NCBI GenBank assembly: GCA_934623455.1
Contig: CAKTVK010000048.1
Location: forward strand, 1-15,283
Length of the DNA: 15,283 bases
Direction of reading: 5' to 3'
Origin: an uncultured Eggerthellaceae bacterium
GTDB taxonomy: Bacteria; Actinomycetota; Coriobacteriia; Coriobacteriales; Eggerthellaceae
Shown: positions 7,078 through 12,954 of the stretch, piece after piece
Numbering within the stretch: position 1 is the first letter of the stretch
Layout: every line of letters begins with the position of its first letter
Made by a program: the position numbers and the translations under genes
Notes under the pieces: model-generated
The model's input: only the letters and a program-made list of their open reading frames with translations
The model's database searches: none
Told to the model about the DNA's origin: nothing

Positions 7078-7857
7078 ATGAATCAAGAAGAAACGAACGC
7101 AATGGACGCACAGGAAAATACAACACCAGCAGAGCAGAACCCCTTCGCCCGCACGCAATTGCTCTTGGGAGAAGCGGGCGTTGTCGCGTTGTCGCGCGCT
7201 CATGTTTGCGTGTTCGGTGTTGGCGGCGTAGGCGGATTCGCGGTTGAGGCGCTTGCGCGTGCCGGCGTGGGCGCTTTGACCATCGTGGATGCTGACACCG
7301 TTGACATCACGAATATCAACCGCCAGATCATTGCAACGCATGATACCGTGGGCCAAGCAAAAGTGCAGGTCATGGCGCAGCGCATCGCATCAATCAACCC
7401 CGCATGCCGTGTTACCGCGCGCCAATGCTTCTACCTTCCTGAAGCGCGCGATGAGTTCGACTTCGCGCAGTACGATTACGTGGTGGACGCCATTGACACG
7501 GTGACCGCGAAGATCGACCTGGTACTTGCGGCACGAGAAGCGAACACGCCCATCATCAGCGCCATGGGCGCAGGCAACAAGCTTGACCCTACACGCCTTG
7601 AGGTTGCTGACCTTTGCGACACCTCTGTTTGCCGCCTGGCGAAAGTCATGCGCAAGGAGCTGCGCGCTCGCGGCGTTGAGCACCTGAAGTGCGTCTACTC
7701 GAAGGAAAAGCCGCACAAACCCAGCGCACAGGAACTTGCCGCCGCAGGCTTTTCCTCCGATCAGAAAACGCCTCCCGGATCGGTGTCATTCGTACCAAGC
7801 GTTGCCGGCCTTATCATTGCCGCCGAAGTGATAAAAGACCTGGCCGGAGGCTGCTAG
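7078..7857 (+). CDS. tcdA: tRNA threonylcarbamoyladenosine dehydratase (TcdA/CsdL family)
   Basis: The product is an E1-like ATP-dependent enzyme of 259 residues; TcdA of E. coli is close in size (268). TcdA cyclises t6A at tRNA position 37 to ct6A. Seen here: the nucleotide-binding loop GVGGVGG (47-53), DADTVDITNINRQ (71-83) with the acidic and Asn-Arg pair that bind ATP, DAIDT (137-141) and a C-terminal SVSFVPSVAGL (235-245). There is no paired CxxC zinc site of the ThiF/MoeB type, which favours TcdA. The start is uncertain: ATG 7078 and ATG 7102 are both plausible and neither has a strong ribosome site. Confidence 0.85.
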   Translation: MNQEETNAMDAQENTTPAEQNPFARTQLLLGEAGVVALSRAHVCVFGVGGVGGFAVEALARAGVGALTIVDADTVDITNINRQIIATHDTVGQAKVQVMAQRIASINPACRVTARQCFYLPEARDEFDFAQYDYVVDAIDTVTAKIDLVLAAREANTPIISAMGAGNKLDPTRLEVADLCDTSVCRLAKVMRKELRARGVEHLKCVYSKEKPHKPSAQELAAAGFSSDQKTPPGSVSFVPSVAGLIIAAEVIKDLAGGC

Positions 7858-7948
7858 ACAGGCATGATTTTTCCCGCTTTCACTCCGCCGCCGATGCCCC
7901 TTTCCCGCTTTCGCGTAGTCGTGTCTCGCGTGAGCCGCCGCCGCGTGG

Positions 7949-8042
7949 ATGCCCGTGCCCGGGCATGAAAAAAGGCGCCCCGGTCCGGGATGCGCCTTGA
8001 TTCCATGGTCTCGGGCAGTTTACCGCCATGCCCGGGGCATAA
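7949..8042 (-). other. Structured GC-rich element, possible small RNA or compound terminator
   Basis: CCCGGGCATG (7958-7967) and CATGCCCGGG (8027-8036) are a perfect 10-bp inverted pair that encloses the terminator hairpin at 7968-7998. Each half also forms a local palindrome. Read on the - strand this is a compact structured segment ending at a T-run, so it could be a small RNA with its own terminator, or simply stacked terminators between convergent genes. Confidence 0.35.
7968..7998 (-). terminator. Intrinsic terminator on the - strand
   Basis: On the - strand AAGGCGC (7998-7992) pairs with GCGCCTT (7978-7972), with inner CCCGG/CCGGG complementarity, followed by T6 at 7973-7968. It stops transcription coming from the accessory island before it enters the TcdA-type gene. 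On the + strand only a weak tail follows. Confidence 0.8.
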
Positions 8043-8044
8043 GA

Positions 8045-8064
8045 AAACCCGCCGAAGCGGGTTT
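8045..8064 (-). terminator. Terminator directly after the island's last gene
   Basis: AAACCCGC-CGAA-GCGGGTTT is a perfect 8-bp stem with a tetraloop; on the - strand it continues into TTTTCTT. It begins 6 bases past the stop of the 78-residue ORF, so it is that transcript's first terminator. Confidence 0.8.
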
Positions 8065-8070
8065 AATGAC

Positions 8071-8307
8071 CTACAAATAAAACGACTGAAGAAAAGATAT
8101 GGTTTCTAGGCACGCATCCCCGTACTCGTTTATGCCGTCGTCGTTTTCTCTTCCTTCTTCAAGAAGCATATCTTTGACCTTCCGATTGATACGTCTCAGT
8201 TCGTCTTTGTGCAGGCTCGAATAGTATTCGATGGAATCAGGAAGTCCGAGGCTTGTTAAAACGAGAGCCACAGAACTCGTCATAGATTCATTATCTGTCA
8301 TACTCAT
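8071..8307 (-). CDS. Hypothetical protein, 78 residues
   Basis: I do not recognise it. The start ATG 8307 is chosen because GGGAGG lies 6 bases upstream; an ATG at 8313 would touch that site directly. The protein is acidic and helical in appearance, with SLGLPDSIEYYSSLHKDELR followed by a charged segment KVKDMLLEEGRENDDG and a C-terminal ISFLQSFYL. No signal peptide or membrane segment. It is the last gene of the - strand island operon, directly before a terminator. A+T content looks higher than in the flanking housekeeping genes. Confidence 0.6.
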   Translation of the reverse strand: MSMTDNESMTSSVALVLTSLGLPDSIEYYSSLHKDELRRINRKVKDMLLEEGRENDDGINEYGDACLETISFLQSFYL

Positions 8308-8323
8308 CTCCATCCTCCCTTAT

Positions 8324-8440
8324 CTATGAGGCGACTGCTTCGTTTGTTTCAGGATTCACAACAACAGTGCCTGTTGGTCCACAACGCTTCGCGCGCGGCC
8401 TCTTGGTATCACGCGTCCGGGAAGGACGACCCTGAACCAT
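8324..8440 (-). CDS. Small basic ORF, 38 residues
   Basis: This short ORF starts at ATG 8440 with AGGG 6 bases upstream and fits between the C-like fragment (9 bases away) and the 78-residue ORF (16 bases away). The first half is Arg/Lys-rich (RPSRTRDTKRPRAKR); the second (TGTVVVNPETNEAVAS) looks like ordinary folded protein. No family recognised. Position, spacing and ribosome site support a gene; length makes it uncertain. Confidence 0.4.
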   Translation of the reverse strand: MVQGRPSRTRDTKRPRAKRCGPTGTVVVNPETNEAVAS

Positions 8441-8448
8441 CTTTATCC

Positions 8449-8681
8449 CTATTGGCTCCTATTCGATTCAACGAACTCGTTCAGTTTTTCAACCATGTCG
8501 TAATAATCGGCATCATGCTTGCTTTCTAGAAATTCAGCCATCTTTTCGTAATACCCGTTCTTCACGACAATAGAAATAGCGTTGTTGAATGTGTCTCTTT
8601 CGATTCCGGGTGCCCAGTCAATCAGACGAGCAATATGTGCGCACTTTTAACGTAAGCAACAGTGTTATCGCCAACCGCCAT
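8449..8681 (-). pseudogene. Frameshifted relative of gene C (module 1)
   Basis: Reading from ATG 8681 gives MAVGDNTVAYVKS and soon a stop. Adding one base at the A4 run (T4 on the + strand, 8645-8648) restores a 77-residue frame that continues through AHIARLIDWAPG and VVKNGYYEKMAEFLESKH to the stop at 8449. This matches gene C (for example LIVKNGCFEEMFDYVTSNK). The start overlaps the preceding gene by 17 bases, the same kind of overlap as B/C in module 2. The lost base means a decayed gene or a homopolymer sequencing error. Confidence 0.6.
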
Positions 8682-8892
8682 CAATTGTCACCTTCCACAT
8701 TGAATCGCAGCTAAACCGCTCTCTTACTCGTACACAATACAGGTAATCGCCGCATGGGTACAACACAAATTCATGCCCAGACAACCTTGAATCGAAATAC
8801 CGTAGCAGGTCGTCCGAGCTCGCGCAAAGTGCGTCGCTGGACGCAAAAAGCAACGAGGCCGTTTCGCCTTTCGCAAAATCGGCCCGTTTCAC
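8665..8892 (-). CDS. A/B hybrid short protein (module 1)
   Basis: This 75-residue ORF combines two pieces found separately in module 2. Residues 3-30 (DFAKGETASLLFASSD and following) match the start of gene A. Residues 37-75 (SGHEFVLYPCGDYLYCVRV) match the end of gene B (IGREYDLFPCGDAVFCVRV, B residues 163-181). It therefore looks like an internal deletion that fused A to B. The start codon that A uses is ATA here, so GTG 8892 is the nearest usable start, without a clear ribosome site. It may be a remnant or a shortened functional protein. Function unknown. Confidence 0.5.
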   Translation of the reverse strand: MKRADFAKGETASLLFASSDALCASSDDLLRYFDSRLSGHEFVLYPCGDYLYCVRVRERFSCDSMWKVTIDGGWR

Positions 8893-9220
8893 CCGATTCG
8901 GAAGTATGTTGTTGGAAAACTGGGGTTAAATTCGAAGTTGAGGCTAGTTGGAAGTAGGTAGTAGCGAGAAATTGATTGGGGAATCAGAATATGCTCTGTT
9001 TGGAAATAGTTATGAACTGGGGTTTTTCTGAACTAGGTTTCGCGCGGAGCGTACGTACGTCACAAATAGCCCCAATTCGCGCCCTTGCCCTACTTCCAAC
9101 CTGCACTTCGAATTCGGGAGCCATTTTTCAACAACTTGGACGAAATTGGAGTCGGCGCCGCCTGCGGTAACGCCATCGGCAAGAGCGGCGGCAATGAAAG
9201 CGGCGGACGCCGTCGAGCTC
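8814..9220. repeat. About 400-bp direct repeat, copy 1 (module 1 upstream region)
   Basis: By eye this aligns with 12526-12925 in the same orientation, with short indels and clearly less than full identity. It covers the start of the A-like gene and the region upstream of it. Shared landmarks are AGCTCGCGC, GCAACGAGGC, AAATTCGAAGTTGAGGC, TTGGAAGTAGGT, ATGCTCT, TGAACTGGG, TACTTCCAACCT, GGGAGCCATTTTTCAACAAC and GTAACGCCAT. Confidence 0.75.
8905..9138. repeat. Inverted-arm element, copy 1
   Basis: The left arm 8905-8959 (reverse complement) and right arm 9088-9138 share TACTTCCAAC, ACTTCGAATT and a terminal run of T followed by CAACAAC. The arms are separated by 128 bases. The outer ends read ATA on the left (reverse strand) and TTG on the right, where copy 2 has ATG at both. 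Confidence 0.65.
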
Positions 9221-9305
9221 AACGACCTAGCGAAGTTCGTCGGAGCTAGCTGGGAATCTCTCACATGAGCAAGGGAGCTGCAGCCACTGCAGGAAATCGA
9301 GACGG

Positions 9306-9413
9306 ATGATGACAACGAAGTGTGGATGGACTGTGAGGGCGATAAAGCTGATCTTTAAGGCGACAGGAGCATTCTGCAAGTGGCTCATCAAGGCTGTGTT
9401 CAGGTTCATGTAA
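9306..9413 (+). CDS. Possible 35-residue cationic hydrophobic peptide
   Basis: The ORF from ATG 9306 (or ATG 9309) encodes a short peptide whose last 22 residues alternate hydrophobic and basic residues (KLIFKATGAFCKWLIKAVFR, then FM), the pattern of an amphipathic or membrane-active helix. The ribosome site is weak. It lies on the + strand, convergent with the ATPase gene. It may instead be the tail of a decayed gene. Confidence 0.2.
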   Translation: MMTTKCGWTVRAIKLIFKATGAFCKWLIKAVFRFM

Positions 9414-9447
9414 CGATATCCGCTCTAAGTAGCAGAAGGGCTTTGGT

Positions 9448-10917
9448 TTAACGTCCTAAGAGCTTGCCAAAAAATGACTTCCGAGATGGCTTTGCATAGA
9501 TTTCGGGTTCACTATCGGCACTCTGTTTATCGAACAACGATTCGGCGAGTACGCCGCACATATCAGTCAGAGCGTTCTCGAAACCCCTAGTGTTGTCGGT
9601 ACATCCGGAGAGATAGTGACAGTACTCGTGGAGCAACGTGCCTAAAAAGTCATTTCTGGAATCCAATGCGCTTCGCTTGACGATAATCGCTTGCTCTTGT
9701 GGCGACCAAAGCCCGGAAGCCTTGGGTCCTCGAGCGTCTTCGCTCATCATCGTCTCAGAAACAAGACATCTCGGCATCGGTTTACCGAACCGTTTTTTTA
9801 CAAGCTCATCGACCTGTGCGATATCGTTCCAAACTTCGCGTTCGACAGAGGATAGTTGCATCGGGTCGATGAATTCAAACTCGAACGAGTTCTTGTACTC
9901 CTCCTCGACGTCTTCCATCGTGGAGATGAAATCAAAGGCTTTCTCTTTCGCGCTCCTGGGGATGATGGTTACCTCACGGCCTTGATTTTGAATTTTTTCT
10001 ACCTGAACTGCCGTGAGTTGGTTACGCTCTTCCTGCGTCATAAATACATGGTGGTCGTCGTTGGATTTATTAAGATGTTCCGCGGCCTTCGCGCAGATAT
10101 CGCTCCACCCTGCTTCTGCACACCTACCGCTGGCTTCCTTCGTGAGATCGGCGGCGATATCGTCCCAAACCTCATCAGATTCGCAGCTGAGCAAGATCTT
10201 CTTGATGGAACCAGTATACGCAGTCCTGCCTACAGCGTTTCGCTCGCGATTTAAATTCTTTCTCAGCTTCGAGTCGAGCTTTGTGATGTTGTAAGAGAAC
10301 TTGAGGCTCTCGTCTTCAGCTATTCGAAGGCCGTTGACGTAGACGTATGTTGGTCCGTTGTCAGAGGCGATGATATCGCCGCAGTCTCCACTGTAGAGAG
10401 ATACAGCTCCGTTAAACCGAAGAAACATCTCTTTCGCTTCGAGCACGTCTTGCTGAGAAACGTTTTCGATGCGAACGAGGGTTCCTGTGGAATCAGGCTG
10501 TGTCGAATCTTGTATCACTGCATGAAGGGTGGGGATGTCAAACCCGTGTTTGTTCATCTTCTCGAGGGTCATATGCATATGACACGAATCGATTGTCACA
10601 GACGCCCCGTGTTCATACAGCACCGCAAGCGCATCTTTCAAACCGACGCCAAAGCGACCGATAACTCCACTTGCCTCGGCCTTTTCTATGGACTCATTTT
10701 GGGTGAGATGGGAAACCTCGAGACCTCGGCCATAGTCTCTGATAAGGCACATCCGCTTTTGGCTATTGTACTCGACTTCGGGCTGCGCGCATTTGCTCAG
10801 GACCGTTTCATCGATAGCGTTTGCAATGAACTCGCGGATTGCGTCTTTGACACACCAGTGGGACAACACATCCTCAATGTTGAGGTCAAACGATTGGGTT
10901 TTTTCGTTCTTCGGCAT
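9448..10917 (-). CDS. GHKL ATPase with C-terminal HExxH metallopeptidase motif
   Basis: The 489-residue product has an N-terminal GHKL (Hsp90/MutL/MORC-type) ATPase domain. The N box is REFIANAIDE (28-37; E29, N33), the G1 box DYGRGL (61-66, D-x-G-x-G) and the G2 box GRFGVGLKDAL (88-98), with GTLVRIEN at 145-152 in the expected third-box area. A second conserved-looking stretch LNRERNAVGRTAYTGSIKK (222-240) may be the sensor region. The middle (about 255-345) is charged and probably helical. The C-terminal part carries LLHEYCHYL (428-436), the HExxH zinc site of metallopeptidases (H430, E431, H434), with E447 or D452 as possible third ligand. The start is ATG 10917, with AAGAAGGGG about 6 bases upstream. 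The frame is open a further 73 codons only because a broken IS fragment happens to be in frame. It is the last gene downstream of A-B-C. A conflict or stress role (ATP-controlled protease) is inference. Confidence 0.85.
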   Translation of the reverse strand: MPKNEKTQSFDLNIEDVLSHWCVKDAIREFIANAIDETVLSKCAQPEVEYNSQKRMCLIRDYGRGLEVSHLTQNESIEKAEASGVIGRFGVGLKDALAVLYEHGASVTIDSCHMHMTLEKMNKHGFDIPTLHAVIQDSTQPDSTGTLVRIENVSQQDVLEAKEMFLRFNGAVSLYSGDCGDIIASDNGPTYVYVNGLRIAEDESLKFSYNITKLDSKLRKNLNRERNAVGRTAYTGSIKKILLSCESDEVWDDIAADLTKEASGRCAEAGWSDICAKAAEHLNKSNDDHHVFMTQEERNQLTAVQVEKIQNQGREVTIIPRSAKEKAFDFISTMEDVEEEYKNSFEFEFIDPMQLSSVEREVWNDIAQVDELVKKRFGKPMPRCLVSETMMSEDARGPKASGLWSPQEQAIIVKRSALDSRNDFLGTLLHEYCHYLSGCTDNTRGFENALTDMCGVLAESLFDKQSADSEPEIYAKPSRKSFFGKLLGR

Positions 10918-10919
10918 AC

Positions 10920-11185
10920 TGTTTCCCCTTCTTAAGTAAGGCGACCTCGCTTTGCCGCAAGCCTCTCGTAGGCCTTCCACCAGTTTGTAGAGCGTATGGC
11001 GGTCGGGGTAGCCCAGCTCCCAAGTGACGGCGGCGTAGCTGTGGTCGTACTTGATGAACAGCTCTATGGCCTTCCAGCGCTGCTCGATGCTGAACATGCG
11101 ATATCCTTCCGGATTCGTTTGGTCCAGGATTTCCACCGCGGTCCCGCTTTTTTGCTCAGATACCCTACATTATCAGTACAGTACA
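10920..11185 (-). mobile_element. Degenerate IS3-family fragment (left end and start of orfA)
   Basis: From ATG 11097 (GGAAGG 7 bases upstream) the frame reads MFSIEQRWKAIELFIKYDHS and AAVTWELGYPDRHTLY, the helix-turn-helix start of an IS3-family OrfA. It then loses frame: removing one T at 10984-10986 gives NWWKAYERLAAKRGRLT and a stop, where WxKAYE is a typical OrfA motif. Only about 45-60 codons of orfA remain; orfB and the right end are absent. The left boundary is probably at the TGTACTGTACTGATAATGTA stretch near 11183. The fragment separates gene C from the ATPase gene and may supply the last codons of C. Confidence 0.7.
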
Positions 11186-11559
11186 GACTCATTGAGACTC
11201 TCAGACAAATCGAAACCTCCTGACCTGTAATCACCGGAAAGATCACCGTCGTCCATAAGGCCCTCAGGTGACTCAACTTCCGCGCCCTTGTCGTCCTGAT
11301 CCTCAATAATTTCTGTTGTTGGGTTTATTCCGCCTGTTTTTTCAGTCATGAGTCGATTGAACTCGCCTATGACATCGCTGGCAGTGGCATTCTTGTTGGA
11401 TGTGACGTAATCAAACATCTCCTCGAAACAACCGTTCTTGACGATGAGTATCGGAAACTTTCTGTAGAAGTAATCATCTCCGCCTGCGATGGAATCCATC
11501 TCAACGCCCAAATCGGCGCATCTTCCTGCGAACATCGCTACTTCCCCAGTAACTTCCAT
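11173..11559 (-). CDS. Gene C: small acidic protein (module 2)
   Basis: The 128-residue product is not a family I recognise. Its first 65 residues match the frameshifted C copy of module 1 (shared VKNG, a following E-M and A/C-A patterns). The second half is acidic and probably disordered (EIIEDQDDKGAEVESPEG). ATG 11559 is chosen because the homologous ATG is used in module 1 and GGAAGG lies 10 bases upstream; ATG 11595 is possible. The start overlaps gene B by 59 bases. The final codons (SVLY) lie in what looks like the IS left end, so the natural C-terminus may have been cut by the insertion. Confidence 0.6.
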   Translation of the reverse strand: MEVTGEVAMFAGRCADLGVEMDSIAGGDDYFYRKFPILIVKNGCFEEMFDYVTSNKNATASDVIGEFNRLMTEKTGGINPTTEIIEDQDDKGAEVESPEGLMDDGDLSGDYRSGGFDLSESLNESVLY

Positions 11560-12145
11560 GAATAGGCGCCTTCCATAGAAACTCGTATTCATCAAATTCG
11601 AACACCCTCACGCAGAATACGGCATCCCCGCATGGGAACAAATCGTATTCGCGGCCGATAAGCCGAGAATGAAAGACATTGTTCAGTTCGTGGTTAAGAA
11701 TAACCGCATCATGCTCCGTGACAATCCAGTCAAGGCTTATATCGGCATCATAGCATGAAAGAGCCTCTATGATGCGCTTTACCCAGAATTCGCTCGAACG
11801 CTTGGCGTCATCCGATGTATATTCCATGATTGCCTTTACGGCATCATCGCGTTGGGTGCCGGTTTCCAACATCAATGAATCAACGCTGCCTCTAGCCAAT
11901 ACTTCATCGATTACCGTCACGGACTTCCATCTATCGTGAAAATACTTATCCGTGTAGTACTCCACTTCAAACTGGCCTTTTATTCCCAAAATAGCTGCGC
12001 ATTTGCATCCAGGATGCGCCCTTGCCGTTTCAACGCTGTAGTAATGGTATCCTAGTCCGGCATTCCTCAGGCAAATGGAACATACGCTTGTGGGATTTGG
12101 CACGGGTCTATATTTCAGCTTGCTAGCTGTTCGCTTCCTCGACAT
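11501..12145 (-). CDS. Gene B: Cys/His-cluster protein (module 2)
   Basis: The 214-residue product has a compact metal-site-like cluster near its N-terminus: VCSIC (C22, C25), GYHYY (H34) and AHPGCKC (H44, C47, C49). The spacing and HPGCKC resemble the C-terminal cluster of phage Mu gpF-type minor head proteins, but this is a motif-level likeness only. The middle is helical (CYDADISLDWIVTEHD near 131-146) and the end (REYDLFPCGDAVFCVRV, 165-181) is shared with the module 1 hybrid protein. ATG 12145 lies inside the end of gene A (26-base overlap including the A stop), with GGAG directly upstream, suggesting translational coupling. The frame continues upstream but the composition there is that of an A shadow. 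Function unknown. Confidence 0.65.
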   Translation of the reverse strand: MSRKRTASKLKYRPVPNPTSVCSICLRNAGLGYHYYSVETARAHPGCKCAAILGIKGQFEVEYYTDKYFHDRWKSVTVIDEVLARGSVDSLMLETGTQRDDAVKAIMEYTSDDAKRSSEFWVKRIIEALSCYDADISLDWIVTEHDAVILNHELNNVFHSRLIGREYDLFPCGDAVFCVRVFEFDEYEFLWKAPIHGSYWGSSDVRRKMRRFGR

Positions 12146-12618
12146 TCTCCGCCATGGCGATGTTCGTCGCGGCCCCCACCTCCTTTTCGATGAACGATTC
12201 CAGCGCGTGTATGAACGCGTCAACGTCTCCTTCGTCGAACAGGCACTTCGCCGCGGACCTAACCCTGGCCCCAGCCGCCTCGTATGGGAACCGCTCGTGC
12301 GGCGCAGGCGCCAGTCCGACCATGGCTTCGAACATATCGTCGGCCTTGACCTGCGCGCATGCCGCATAGGCGTCTATCCTCCCGTAAACCTCTTCGGTTA
12401 TCGCGTCCCTGAACACCAACCTCGCGTCCTCGCTCTCCGCGAGCATGAACCCGTTCGCCGCGGCGCGAACCAGGGCGCGCCCGCTCACGCGGTTGAGCGC
12501 TTCGACTTCGATGATCAGGCCGTCTGAGCTCGCGCGGAGGACGTCGCTGGACACAAAAAAGCAACGAGGCTGTTTCGCCTTCCGCAAAACCGACCTGCTT
12601 TGTCCGATTCGGGGGCAT
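12123..12618 (-). pseudogene. Gene A: Ala-rich protein with a homopolymer frameshift (module 2)
   Basis: From ATG 12618 the frame reads QVGFAEGETASLLF and then hits a T6 run (A6 on the + strand, 12555-12560); module 1 has T5 there and stays in frame. With one T removed, a 164-residue protein results, continuing VSSDVLRASSDGLIIEVEAL, VSGRALVRAAANGFMLAESE, then HERFPYEAAGARVRSAAKCL and ESFIEKEVGAATNI. As read, only a shorter version from TTG 12587 is in frame. The protein is Ala/Glu-rich and helical with no membrane segment; I know no family for it. No ribosome site is visible before ATG 12618. Its end overlaps gene B. Decay, phase variation or sequencing error are all possible. Confidence 0.55.
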
Positions 12619-12925
12619 GTTGTTGAAAAACCGGGGTCAAATTCGAAGTTGAGGCAGGTTGGAAGTAGGTGGAAATGCGAAATGGATTAAGAATCAAAAG
12701 ATGCTCTAGCTAGGAATAATCCTGAACTGGGATTTTAATGAACTCGATTTCGCGCAGACAGCACGGTCACCGGAGATCGCTCCAAATTGAACCCTTGACC
12801 TACTTCCAACCTTATACAACTTCGAATTTGGGAGCCATTTTTCAACAACATGGAAGAAATGGGAGTAGACACCGCCCACCGTAACGCCATTAGCAAAAGC
12901 GACGAGAAAGACTGCGACAATTAGA
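12526..12925. repeat. About 400-bp direct repeat, copy 2 (module 2 upstream region)
   Basis: This is the partner of 8814-9220 in the same orientation. The two copies bracket the ATPase gene, the IS fragment, gene C and gene B. The homology includes the start of gene A and both inverted arms, then fades near 12925. Confidence 0.75.
12616..12852. repeat. Inverted-arm element, copy 2
   Basis: Arms of 55 bp lie at 12616-12670 (reverse complement) and 12798-12852 and match at 45 of 55 positions, separated by 127 bases. Each begins inside with ACCTACTTCCAACCT and ends outside with TTTTTCAACAACATG, a perfect 15-bp terminal inverted repeat. On the left the outer ATG is the start of gene A; on the right it opens a 24-codon ORF (MEEMGVDTAHRNAISKS...). 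Confidence 0.75.
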
Positions 12926-12954
12926 GCGGCACGGATACGCTGAAATACCAGGAA

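Larger units (their letters stand above)
8893..9447. other. 555-bp gap between the ATPase gene and module 1
   Basis: It contains the inverted-arm region of the direct repeat and then about 230 bp (9220-9447) with no firm gene. I see no terminator after the ATPase stop at 9448. On the + strand several short frames look like broken coding sequence, for example MKAADAVELNDLAKFVGASW interrupted by TGA, and a 35-codon ORF listed separately. The gap is probably the promoter region for module 1 plus gene debris. Confidence 0.5.

Noticed and set aside
7855..8006. - strand ORF beginning MESRRIPDRGAFFH
   Set aside because: It is Arg-rich, has no ribosome site and runs straight through the terminator hairpin and T6 tract.
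9448..11136. A 562-residue protein fusing an IS3-type HTH to the GHKL ATPase
   Set aside because: A strong ribosome site precedes ATG 10917, and the HTH part is an orfA fragment that is itself out of frame by one base.
8814..12925. CRISPR array
   Set aside because: The repeats are long, few, unevenly spaced and in both orientations, with no regular spacers and no cas genes.
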